Positions 36,236 to 46,600 of a stretch of DNA of 64,000 bases are shown one piece after another. This DNA is from Ulota crispa (taxonomy: Eukaryota > Streptophyta > Bryopsida > Orthotrichales > Orthotrichaceae): NCBI GenBank assembly GCA_963920765.1, contig OY987243.1:36207060-36271059 (forward strand), written 5' to 3'. Position 1 is the stretch's first letter, and every line of letters starts with the position of its first letter. The position numbers and the translations under genes were made by a program. Below the pieces are notes generated by a model that worked only from the letters and a program-made list of their open reading frames with translations, ran no database searches and was not told the DNA's origin.

Positions 36236-38406
36236 CCAGTGTAGCGTTTGAGTTGAGGCCATGCTGTCTGTGTTGAAGTAATGGTAAACCGCCATTTTGA
36301 TTTGAGTCAATCACACGATGTACAAAAATATGGTTACATGTACAGACACCATTTTAAATGAACGAGCGAAGACATCAATGTCCTATGTGGGCGCCAACTA
36401 TTCTTCTTTGAGAAGCGCGTCTGGTGGTAGATTGATGTTTAGGATACCTACCAGTGTTCGGGAGACATTTCAACTACAACAGCTTTTTCTCCGTACCTAC
36501 CAGCTTATGGGGAGAAATGTCAGCTATACCGGTTTTCCTCCGGCACTCACAGTATTTGAACCGGTTGTCTATCATAACATTGCAGGCTAAAAACGATTAC
36601 TAGAAACATGTGCCACCTCCACCTAGAAGGTAGAACAATTACCGAAATTTAATACTATTTTTCTACGAAGACAGAACCTCAACTGTCAAGGTTTTTGATA
36701 GGTCCTTGACCTTGGGTTTTTACCACCAGTTGGCATTACCAACCAGGGAGAATCCGATGTTTTTAAAGAGGACCCATAATGGGTTTAATTTCCTGGCGAA
36801 TGAGTGCCTCGTTGTCCCCTCCAGAATAGAGAATATCTGTCAGAGGTGGCAAATTTTCGCTAAGAAATTAAAACCGGGACCCAAGTAACAAATTCACTTA
36901 TTTTTCCTTGACCGGTCAAATTTCGGTCCGACAAGGTCTTTGTCTGGTTTTGTGACGTGCCATTTCTACGCTCAGCCGGTGTTTTTCTCGAGCTCAGCCG
37001 GCTGACACTCTACGGTAACGACTCCTTGGTGGGTAATAAATAGCTAGCTCACACTCGTCGTTCCGCAACTAACGTTCTTCCAGCTCACGGCATACTCAGT
37101 TATGGTAAGAATTTTAGTTTAAGTTAAGTCCTGCCTTGTTCGTCAAGTCGCTATTTCCTAGTAAGTTAGCATGGACCTCGATCCAGACACCTGTATCCTC
37201 CAATTTTGCCTGCAATTCGAAAGTGGAGGAGATCTATTAATTGCAGACACAGGAAATCCTTCAACTGGCATCATCCCTCCCTCTGGCATGTATCTAATAT
37301 ACGTCATCGTTCAACATTTCCTCCTGTCCCTGTTATTGACGTAGACATTTGATTGCTTATTTCTCAACTCGCTCCAGACTCTGTGTCTCTGTCCCAATCT
37401 GCAAAGCTAATCTGACTGACAGACATCTCCTACTTAGTTCCTGAGATTGGAGCAAGAGTCTCAGTCAATCCATTGAAGGTTTAGAGTGCGCAAGGATTGA
37501 CCAGATGACCCCCTGGCTCTACTTCTTACAGGGCTCATGTGTGCAAATTCCAGAAATCTAGGGATTCAAGGACTTTTGAAGCCCTGTATTTACCTGCTTA
37601 ATCCCAGCTGGGCAAGTCTGTAAACCTTAGTTACACTCTTCAAAGCTCCGCGCTCTTCCAGGAAAACCGCACCACAGCTGCAAAACATTATTCAAGCCTC
37701 GAGCAACCCAAAACTGAAGTCTGAATCGACATCGCAGCTTGAATTTAATTCCGAAATTCAAGAAGCGACTGTCTCAGGGAGGGAAGCACTGATCTGTCAG
37801 CCTTCTCAGTGGCCCTAATTCAGGAACTGCTCATGTCTGCAACCGAAATTCATGGCCCCAGCATCGCCAGGGATTAGAAAACTTCTTGGCAAGCGCTGTT
37901 TACAATCTACTCGGTACCAAGTCAAATCAAACACCTTGCAATTGCTCGACACGTACTACGCTTCATGATCCGAGCGCTTCCGGGAAACACTCGTGTGATC
38001 ATGACCAAGCTTCGCTAGAGAAAACGATCAATATTGTATGCATTGCATTGAGGATCTCACAATCGAGCTCCTCGTAAGTTACTTGTTTACGTGAACGGTA
38101 AAGCCGAATGCACAAGAGAAAAGAGAGAAAGTGAGAGAGAAAGAGCGCGAGAGCAGCGCTGACGGGGCCGGCCTCGATGAACGTGATGCGTGCCACACAA
38201 GGAGAGTTTGCGACCATGACCTGGAGGAACTAGCTATCAGTACAATGAGCCGGTTGAAAAAAGGGAAAACCGGTTAAAAACCGGCCAAAATTTCTTCATT
38301 ATATCATACCATACCTGGTGCTCGTTTGAAATTGGGAAATATTGGGTGTTAGCTCGTGAAGCTCAAAAATCTTTCCAAACATTAGTGGGTGCCAAACCTC
38401 GGCTTC
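36236..38406. other. GC-richer unassigned stretch, possible transcription unit
   Basis: This stretch is less AT-rich than nearby repeats. On the + strand, TAATAAATAGC (37034-37044) could be a TATA box. An ATG at 37105-37107 is directly followed by a donor-like GTAAGA. A 60-codon frame runs from ATG 37171 to TGA 37353, starting MDLDPDTCILQFCLQFESGG, with no known domain. Other frames are 36318-36590 and 37886-38077. I cannot join these into a gene. ACCGGTT-type words cluster at 38250-38290. No paired element was found. Confidence 0.3.
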
Positions 38407-38410
38407 TTAA

Positions 38411-39590
38411 CCTTTAAAGACCACACACATTTTCCCAAAATCCACTAGAAACCAGGGCCATAAAATTGGATGTGCATTTGAAACAACTATGGACCCAATT
38501 TGAATAATCCAATCGTACAAATGCAAAGGACACCTTGTTTGTTGTAAGGCATCAAAATTTCAGCTAGATTTACCATTGGAGGTGCAAGATTATAATGATT
38601 GAGTGAGCTGTATATGGAAAATCTCTAGTTTTTCATGCTTGTGTGGTTTTGAATATTAATGCTTCATGCAAGCTTTGATTGAGAAGAGCCTTACATTTCT
38701 AAAAAGCAGGGTTTCCCACCTTTCCAACAAGACTAGTTTCACACAAAATAGACAAAAATTGCAATCACAAGGTGTAGCTAAGTGGACAAAAAGGGTCAAA
38801 AATCCCACTTTCTTTGCTACCCTAAAACAATTCTACAAGAAGTTTGAAAATTTATTATGGAAAATCCAATTAGTGAAAGCAATCAAGAATTGGCCTTATA
38901 TGTAGGATGATTTTAAAATAAAATAAAATGATAGCATCATTTCAACGGATTCTCAAATACTACAATCACTATATTCGTTAAATAGGGAAAAAAAGTGGTC
39001 CCACTTTGTACTTCACCCTCGATCCAAAATAGTCACCTCAAACCACATTTGAAGGTATCAAATTCAACCTAAGCCACTAAGATTTTTTCCCTTGTAAATT
39101 CCTCCTCTCAGGTGAGGGCATGTGTACCATAAGAAAAGCTGCTAGCTCAATTGTACATGATCATGTACAACCTGCAAAAGTCCCAAAATGTACCCTTTTT
39201 CCCAATTTAACAAATATAGTGTTTACAATTATACTACTACCACATAGAAAAATAATACAAGCGTATTCCTTAAGCAATTTGAAATTTTTTAAGATTGCAC
39301 AATTAGAATGTGGCATTCTTCTTGGATGTTTGGTGTATTGTGTTGTTGCTTTGATCCATCTTTGACCAAATATGGATACGTATTTTGAGGCCATGATGTA
39401 TAATCACCACTATTTATCAACTCCCATATCCGATTTCCGATTGTTGTTTTCTATGTTGGATGCAAAATTCTTGTGATCACAAACATTCTTCAATATCATT
39501 TTCCAAATTGTTGAGCAATTTTACTGTATAGGCCAAAAACTACTCTCCCAAACCAAAATATGGTTTGGTACTTTGGTGGTCTTTTAAGGG
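38411..39590. mobile_element. TTAA-type element, about 1180 bp, carrying a nested MITE
   Basis: It is flanked by TTAA on both sides (38407-38410 and 39591-39594). The ends are CCTTTAAAGACCACA and TGGTGGTCTTTTAAGG. It is the longest TTAA-type element here, partly because it contains the CACCATATTTG-family element at 38967-39221. No transposase-like frame is present. Confidence 0.65.
38967..39221 (+). mobile_element. MITE-like element, CACCATATTTGTTAA family, copy 3 (nested)
   Basis: The ends are CACTATATTCGTTAAATAGG and CCCAATTTAACAAATATAGT. The interior matches 34113-34341 and, inverted, 18332-18595. It lies inside the TTAA-type element 38411-39590, so it is the younger of the two. Confidence 0.7.
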
Positions 39591-39756
39591 TTAATGGTTT
39601 CATGATAACTGTCCGGATTTTTTCTTGAAGTTACAGGTGGTGGCTGAACAACAATTTGCAAAGTTATCACCCTTTCAAAGCTTCACATACTACTTGATAA
39701 AAAATTCAATAAGTCTTTATAACTTATGTATGGGATAATGTCAAAAAAATTGATGT

Positions 39757-39898
39757 GTGATATTATAATGGGACATATGTGATATTACAGAGGTCAAGAG
39801 GTGATATTAAAGAGGTCAAGAGGTGATATTAAAGAGGTCAAGAGGTGATATCACAGAGGTCAAGAGGTAATATTAAAGAGGTCAAGAGGTGATATTAA
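39757..39898 (+). repeat. 22-bp tandem array, left part
   Basis: About six units of the type GAGGTCAAGAGGTGATATTA plus AA, with small variants (GATATCACA, TAATATTAA). The array is interrupted at a TTAA by the element 39899-40854 and resumes at 40855. Confidence 0.8.
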
Positions 39899-40854
39899 CC
39901 CCTAAAGGCCCATTGTCCCCTCCGGGGACAAATGGGATTTTGGGCAGGTACCTATGGCTAAACTGCTTTGCGTGATTTTTTGAAACTTTAATTGAAGGTG
40001 TGCAATTCAAAGATCTACGTGGGCATCCAATTTTTTCTTCATTCCGACATTTATTGAAGAAGTTATGCATGAATTTCTAAAAAGGGGCGAGGGTGGGCAA
40101 TCCAAATTTTTTTTATCAATATTGTATTTTTTTAAAATAAGAATCTGAAATTGGTTCTTCAGATTTTTATATACATGGACATCTTTGAATCATTCAATTT
40201 AGATGGATGAGATGAAAGTTATGAGAAGTTTTAGATTGCAGGTAGGTGTGGGACTCAAAAACCTCCATTCCTTTTCCCCCTTGTAAAACTTGTTACTTTA
40301 CTTTTTTGAGCTCTTTGTGTATTTGTTTTTTGACTTTTTTTTGCAAGTTGTAGTAGACTAAGATTCCTTGGTTTTCACTTTTCACCATCTGGATCAAAGT
40401 AATTTGGGTTTTTGAATTTTACATAATTCCTCCAATTTTGCCTAGTGTATATGCAAATTTCATGACCTTACGACATTGTAGGATTTTACAAAGTATGATC
40501 CACACCTCCGTTTCATTTGAGAATTCTCCCACATTCACCTAACTTGATCTTCTACATGGGAAAAATAAACTTGAACTTTGTGTAGAGCAATTTTTTTGAT
40601 ATAGGAGCCGTCAAAGACTTTTGAAATTTTTATGCAGCAAGGAAAAAAACGTTTGTTTTCACTTTAGATGTCAATATTTCACTCCTCTACAATTAGAATG
40701 AGCTGATTGTTTTCCCACAAGTACCTCCCATAGTCTAGGGCAAGATTTTACGATTGGATTTCCAAAAAAAAAAAAATTACATTTCTCCTCACTCCTCCAA
40801 AAGTGGCAGTTTTGAGTGATTTTCACAAAAAAAAAGGGCTTGGGCCTTTAGGGG
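39899..40854 (-). mobile_element. TTAA-type element, long form, copy 2, inside a tandem array
   Basis: It is flanked by TTAA at 39895-39898 and 40855-40858. The ends are CCCCTAAAGGCCCA and TTGGGCCTTTAGGGG. It is about 956 bp, inverted relative to 43330-44251 and 1812-2740. The host array units read GATATTAAAGAGGTC, so removing the element and one TTAA restores a normal unit exactly. It has no transposase frame; the 62-codon - strand frame inside it is not credible. Confidence 0.85.
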
Positions 40855-41270
40855 TTAAAGAGGTCTAGAGGTGATATTAAAGGGGGCACTATGATTGTAT
40901 CCATATAACACAGAGAATAAAGATGTGATATTAAAGAGGTTAGGATGTGATGTTAAAGAGGTAGGGTGTGATATTAAAGAGGTAAGTGTTGCTAGTAATC
41001 ACACTACTAAATCTTAATTACCTCTATTATATCACATCCTAACCTCTTTGATATCACGTCTCTATTCTATGTGATATTATGGATACAATCATACTGACCT
41101 CTTAAATATCACACCCTACCTCTTTAATATCACACCTTACCTTTTTAGTATCACACCCTACCTTGTTAATACCACATCCTACCTCGTTAATACCACACCC
41201 TACCTCTATAATACCACACCCTACCTCTGTAATATCACACCCTTCCTCTTTAATATCACAAAATTGCATA
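40855..41270. repeat. Resumed tandem array and its inverted counterpart
   Basis: From 40855 to about 40985 the GATATTAAAGAGGT units continue. From about 41015 to 41262 the inverse units (CCTCTTTAATATCACACCCT) follow. A spacer around 40990-41015 separates them. The whole would fold into a long hairpin. Confidence 0.75.
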
Positions 41271-41360
41271 AATTAGAATTTAGGATTTAGTAGTGAGAGG
41301 AGGTTAGCGTGCTAGAAGAGAGCTACAATATCACTTGATAACTTTTATAAAGAGAGGCCA

Positions 41361-41868
41361 TAAGAGCATTTCCACCGGTTGGCTAGTGGAATGACACCCT
41401 ATATGGCTCAGCCCGGCCCCTTCATGGAGAATTGGCTCGTTATGTAATTCTTGTGTCCACCGGATTGAGTCTAAGAGGACGCGTTACAAGATTTGGAATT
41501 GAAAGCTATGCCAAAAATAGCTGCAATTTTTTGATGCTCCATGAAACTTTGCCATGGCAGCATGGGATGTTCTAGGCATCTTTGCCATAACACCACAAGC
41601 AAGTCAGCAATTTAGACTTTAGAGAACTGATGGCAAATAAATTGGGGCCTTACCAACCATGAAGGCAATAAATAAAAGTATCTAAGCCACAATTCAAGCA
41701 CGTTACAAATGAAAACTACCATGGCAGCTAAGAGTGCCCAAAGCCTTTTTTGGCACAGCTGGGCAAAAATTTGCCATCACCGTGTCAATGCTAGACACTT
41801 TAAAATCAAATACAACCCTAAGGCCACGGTAAATCACAAGCTAGAGCCAACCACTGGAGATGCTCTAA
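41361..41868. mobile_element. MITE-like element with AGAGCATTTCCACC termini
   Basis: The left terminus TAAGAGCATTTCCACCGGTT and the right terminus CCACTGGAGATGCTCTAA form an inverted repeat of about 24 bp that also includes GGCT/AGCC. It is related to 5696-6048 at the ends only. The frame at 41709-42005 runs out of it and is not a gene. Confidence 0.65.
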
Positions 41869-42088
41869 CTAGTTTAAGTTGTCACCCACCTCTAGAGGTG
41901 GGTGATAAAGTTATCATGCCTTATAACTTCCAAAAGTGGTTGAGTTATGGGGTGGATCCAACCAAACTTATTGGGTGGGAATTATCAAAAATGAGCCAAG
42001 GTTGACACCCACTATTGACTTGGGATGAGGTACTATGCTCTAAAACTGTCCCCGTAAGAGCTGGTTTGATTTTTCATGGGCTTTTTAA

Positions 42089-42375
42089 CCCTAAAGGACC
42101 AAGGGCCCTTTTGGGGGATAGACGGGATTTTGGGCATGTACCTATGGCTAAACTACTTTGCATGATTTTTTGAAGCCCCGGGGAGCATCATTTTCTAGAT
42201 TTTCATTTTAACTTCTTCAATAAATGTCAAAATGAAGAAAAAAATACATTCACATGTAGATCTTTGAATTCTTCACCTTCAATAAAAGTTTCAAAAATCA
42301 CGCAAAGTAGTTTAGCCATAGGTACATGCCCAAAATCCCATTTGTCCCCCAAAAGGGCCCTTGGTCCTTTAAGGG
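42089..42375. mobile_element. TTAA-type foldback element, short form
   Basis: It is flanked by TTAA on both sides (42085-42088 and 42376-42379). The ends are CCCTAAAGGACCAAGGGCCC and GGGCCCTTGGTCCTTTAAGG. It is a shortened palindrome made of the same terminal half as the foldbacks at 991-1707 and 32184-32892. Confidence 0.75.
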
Positions 42376-42670
42376 TTAAGACATGAAGATTTTTATTTTT
42401 ATTTTTAGATAAAGAGAAATTGATGTCAAATTTAACAATATTTTTCATGTTTTTTGAAGCATTATTGAATTGTTGATGAATTTTCAATTTTTTTTATAGT
42501 ACACACCTATTTTGTAATTCTAGGTCTACCATAAACTGTTACCTTGTAGCTTATGAAGAGATGAGGTGAAGTCAAGGAGTATGATTGGCTCTTGCAATAG
42601 AATACACCTTTGCTTTTGGAAATTGCTAAATCCACCACTGCTTTTGCTAGATCCAATACAAGGCCCACTA
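42376..42670. other. Short spacer between elements
   Basis: AT-rich, no gene. On the - strand it carries the C-terminal parts of frames that read through the minisatellite. Confidence 0.4.
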
Positions 42671-42963
42671 GAGACACCACACCACACCACATGCTCCAAC
42701 CAGGACACCACACCATAGGCTCCACCTGGGACACCACACCATAGGCTCCACCTGGGACACCACACCATAGGCTCCACCTGGGACACCACACCATAGGCTC
42801 CACCTGGGACACCACACCATAGGCTCCACCTGGGACACCACACCATAGGCTCCACCTGGGACACCACACCATAGGCTCCACTTGGGACACCACACCATAA
42901 GCTCCACCCGGGACACCACACCATAGGCTCCACCCAGGACACCACACCATAGGCCCCACCCCA
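42671..42963. repeat. 26-bp minisatellite, about 11 units
   Basis: Unit GGGACACCACACCATAGGCT followed by CCACCT. Ten clear units and one degenerate first unit. Because 26 is not a multiple of 3, all three - strand frames are open and repeat the same 26-residue cycle every 78 bp. A short inverted counterpart (GGTGTGGTGT, GGGGCCTATGGTGTGG) lies at 44640-44735. Confidence 0.85.
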
Positions 42964-43149
42964 TCCCACTCATTTTTATCCAACTTTTTAATTCAAGCAC
43001 TTGGAAATAAAAAATTAAATTGGTTTTAACTGATTGTTTTTAGTTTCACTCAACTTTTTTTAGATTTCATTTGGCTAAATTTTAATTTCTTCTTGGCTCT
43101 CCCCGTACATTATTTAGGAGTTCCTTAAAGAAAAAAAGGGAATTGATAT

Positions 43150-44463
43150 GGGCACACTTGGGGTTTGATATATGCACACCCCTTGGGGTAAATTTTAGAT
43201 TTTTACCATCAAAAAGTTGAATTTGAAAACTTTGAATTCAAACTTGGACTTAGAGACCTTGATTTAGATTAGAGCCATAAAGGAGGTTACAATTGAAAAA
43301 CACCCAATGTAAAAACTTAGTTTTTTTAACCCCTGAAGGCCCAAGCCCTTTTTCTTGTGAAAATCACTCAAAACTGCCACTTTTGGAGGAGTGAGGAGAA
43401 ATGTAATTTTTTTTTTTTTGGAAATCCAATCGTAAAATCTTGCCCTAGACTATGGGAGGTACTTGTGGGAAAACAATCAGCTCATTCTAATTGTAGAGGA
43501 GTGAAATATTGACATCTAAAGTGAAAACAAACGTTTTTTTCCTTGCTGCATAAAAATTTCAAAAGTCTTTGACGGCTCCTATATCAAAAAAATTGCTCTA
43601 CACAAAGTTCAAGTTTATTTTTCCCATGTAGAAGATCAAGTTAGGTGAATGTGGGAGAATTCTCAAATGAAACGGAGGTGTGGATCATACTTTGTAAAAT
43701 CCTACAATGCCATAAGGTCATGAAATTTGCATATACACTAGGCAAAATTGGAGGAATTATGTAAAATTCAAAAACCCAAATTACTTTGATCCAAATGGTG
43801 AAAAGTGAAAACCAAGGAATCTTAGTCTACTACAACTTGCAAAAAAAAAGTCAAAAAACAAATACACAAAGAGCTCAAAAAAGTAAAGTAACAAGTTTTA
43901 CAAGGGGGAAAAAGAATGGAGGTTTTCGAGTCCCATACCTACTCGCAAACTAAAACTTCTCATGACTTTCATCTCATCTATCAAAATTGAATGATTCAAA
44001 GCTTTCCAAATACAAAAAATTTAAAGAACCAATTTCAAATTTTTTTTGCTGCCCAGTTCTCCCCTATTTTTCAGTTAATCATGCACAACTTCTTCAATAA
44101 TTGTCAAAATGAAGGAAAAATTAGATTCCCACGCAGAACTTATAATTCCCCATCTTCAATAAAAGTTTCAAAAAATCACGCAAAGCAGTTTAGCCATAGG
44201 TACCTGCCCAAAATCCCATTTGTCCCCGAGAGGACAATGGGCCTTTAGGGGTTAAATAAACAAAATTGTAAGTAATACTTTCACCCCCTAGCTAAGTTTT
44301 TATATTGAATGTTCTTCAATTGTAACCTTCTTTATGGCTTTAATCTAAATCAAGGTCTCTAAGTCCAAATCTGAATTCAAAGTTTTCAAATTCAACTTTG
44401 TGATGGTAAAAATCTAAAATTTACCCCAAGGGGTGTGCATATATCAAACCCCAAGTGTGCCCA
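43150..44463. mobile_element. Foldback element, GGCACACCC family, copy 2, split by insertion
   Basis: The left end GGGCACACTTGGGGTTTGAT and the right end ATCAAACCCCAAGTGTGCCC are inverted. Both arms carry the GACTTAGAGACCTTGATTTA block seen in 18821-19173. The centre is interrupted by the TTAA element 43330-44251. Confidence 0.75.
43330..44251 (+). mobile_element. TTAA-type element, long form, copy 3
   Basis: It is flanked by TTAA at 43326-43329 and 44252-44255. The ends are CCCCTGAAGGCCCAAG and GGGCCTTTAGGGG. It is about 922 bp and is the inverse of 39899-40854 with high similarity over its whole length. It interrupts a GGCACACCC-family foldback. Confidence 0.85.
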
Positions 44464-44735
44464 TATCAATTCCCTTTTTTTTCTTTAAGGAACTTCTAAA
44501 TAATATATGGGGAGAGACAAGAAGCAATTAAAAGTTAGCCACATGAAATGTGAAAAAGTTGAGTGAAACTAAAAACAATCAGTTAAAACCAATTTAATTT
44601 TGCATTTTCTGGTGCTTGAATTAAAAAGCCGGATAATAATGAGTGGGGTGGGGTCTGGGGTGGGGCTTGTGGTGCGGTGTGGTGTGTTGGGTGGGGCCTA
44701 TGGTGTGGTGTCTTAGGTGGGTCCTATGGTGGATC

Positions 44736-46063
44736 TAGCAAAAATTGTGATGGATTTTAGCAATTCCCTTTCTTTTATAAGTTATAGAGATCCATTCAAA
44801 GACAATTGCATTACCATTCCTATCACCCTATGGGACGTTTTACCTGACAGGGTTGCATTTCAAGCAGAATACCTTATACCTTTATGAAAAAGTGAGAAGT
44901 GTGACTTTTTTTTCTTCTAGGGAACCTTTTTGGACTTTTAACTTATTAACAAAATGCATCCAATAATGCGTACAAGTAAGGGAAAATTGTATAGAATCAT
45001 CCATGTTCGTTCATAAAGTTTACACATAGTAGTAAGTCATCCAAAAAATGACCTACACAGTTTCTCTTGAGAGAGATCTAGCCATTTTTGTACCACGTGT
45101 TTTTTTTAGTATATAAGGTCTCTAGTGTCAAAATGTGGTAGGAGTATTACAAAAATTTGCCTTGAAATAGTAAGTTTCTAGCTGTTACAAAATAGGCGTT
45201 GAAGGGGAGTTAGTTTTCCCCTGTGACCATTCCTTTTGGCACTTGGGAAAGTATTCCCATTTCCTTCCTCACGGTTCCCAACATGGGAAAGTGTACTTGA
45301 TTTTAAACTAAGACATGTTAGTAACTCGTGGGCAGGCCAATAATTTGATTTTCCCACTAATATTCTCAAAAAGTAGTGTCTTTTTGCGTGTTTAAAATAT
45401 TCTCATTTAACTATCTACACAATAGTATGCCATACTCACGCTTTGCACCATCTCCCTAATATTTCAAGACTTTTCATACTCCCTTGCATTGCCTTTTTGT
45501 TGTCTTGTCTTCTACGTCCTCCCTCTCCAAAATATCAAATGTATGGTGACAAATAGACACCCACATGATACCAAATGCTTTATAACATAAAATTTCAAAT
45601 TTTTGTGTTGAGAGAGAAATTTGAATTTCCTATGAGGGACAAACACCCATTGCTTTATGATAGAGAGAATGCCTAAATTTAGCAATAATATGGTAATTTG
45701 ACTTCAAGAACAATAGCTACGAATAATTAGAAGTAAATAGCTCAACAATCCTTTGGATTTTCATTGCTGCTTTGCAGATATATGAAGAATTCTTAAATTG
45801 ATTAATTATCAAAAAATCATATATTCTTTATTTTTCATTATAAAAATTTAACAATTTTTTTTTCGATAAAATATCTGCTATTGTTTTCATTTTGATAGAC
45901 ATTGTGTACTCCAACTTTTGGTGTTCAAATCTAAAGGATCAGCTCAATGGCTAACTTGTCAAACAGCAGAGTTTGGCCTCATAAAGTAAAAAATGCAAGT
46001 TTTCATCTTTTGTTCTTTTAACGGTCCCATTTTTTATGTTCAGTTGACCCACGAGTTTGGCCT
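44736..46063. other. Intergenic stretch, no gene recognised
   Basis: AT-rich with one 63-codon - strand frame (45178-45369) lacking recognisable features. No paired element was found. Confidence 0.4.
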
Positions 46064-46067
46064 TTAA

Positions 46068-46437
46068 CCCTGAAAGAAACGCCGGGCCGGTGACCAGCGT
46101 GGCTATAGTATTTTATACTGTTCATATCAATGCTCAACAATGATATTATTTCCTAAAGTTGTAAGAGTCAACAATGTATGGTGCCCTCATGAAAATTGCA
46201 AAAAGGGCAGCTTGAGACTTAACATTGTGTTTTTGAATCTTATCACAATTTGAGTTATCAATATATGAATGCATGATGAGATAAATTTTTGCCTTCCATG
46301 ATGAACCATGTATGATCATTTCTGCAAAAAATAAGGTAAAAAACCACTTTTTTCTATAACATAGAATCTCATTTCAGAACCTTTTCAAAGCCTTTTCAGA
46401 TCCTGAGGACGTTTTCATCCTCCTTGACGTTTAGGGG
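46068..46437. mobile_element. TTAA-type element directly upstream of the Treslin-like gene
   Basis: It is flanked by TTAA at 46064-46067 and 46438-46441. The ends are CCCTGAAAGAAACGCC and TCCTTGACGTTTAGGGG; the match is imperfect inside the first 5 bp. It is about 370 bp. Its right end lies about 85 bp before the first E2F-type motif of the next gene. Confidence 0.55.
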
Positions 46438-46441
46438 TTAA

Positions 46442-46600
46442 ATACCAGGCCGGGTATACGAAGCAGGCCAATTCCACACCAGAATTGGCCGCCAGGCCAG
46501 GTCGGCCCTCCTGCCCGTTGTGGCGGGAAAGAGCCATTCCCGGGAAAAAGACGTCCCTTTCAAACCATTCCCGCCAGCTTTGTCGCAACGACGTTGGTAA
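46442..46600 (+). promoter_or_regulatory. Predicted promoter with three E2F-type sites
   Basis: GGCGGGAAA (46522-46530, inverse TTTCCCGCC), ATTCCCGGG (46535-46543) and ATTCCCGCC (46567-46575) all fit the plant E2F consensus WTTSSCSS. The sequence is GC-rich from 46442 onwards. E2F control would suit a replication initiation gene expressed at G1/S. The frames on the - strand here (46415-46735) are best read as shadows of GC-rich promoter DNA. Confidence 0.6.

Larger units (their letters stand above)
42964..44735. repeat. Large inverted repeat around the nested elements
   Basis: The arm 42985-43150 (TTAATTCAAGCACTTGG, TTGGTTTTAACTGATTG) pairs with 44463-44640 (inverse). The pairing continues inwards as the GGCACACCC-type foldback and outwards into part of the minisatellite. 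The TTAA element 43330-44251 sits in the centre. Confidence 0.7.

Noticed and set aside
36318..36590. 90-codon frame
   Set aside because: No recognisable domain, no promoter or splice support; left as part of the unassigned stretch.
39757..41270. CRISPR-like array of short repeats
   Set aside because: The 22-bp units are contiguous without unique spacers and the genome is eukaryotic; it is a tandem array with an inverted partner.
41709..42005. 98-codon frame
   Set aside because: It starts inside a MITE-like element and runs out of it; no domain or splice context.
42507..43000. Three overlapping - strand frames of 110-158 codons
   Set aside because: They come from the 26-bp minisatellite, which is open in every frame; they have no domain or gene context.
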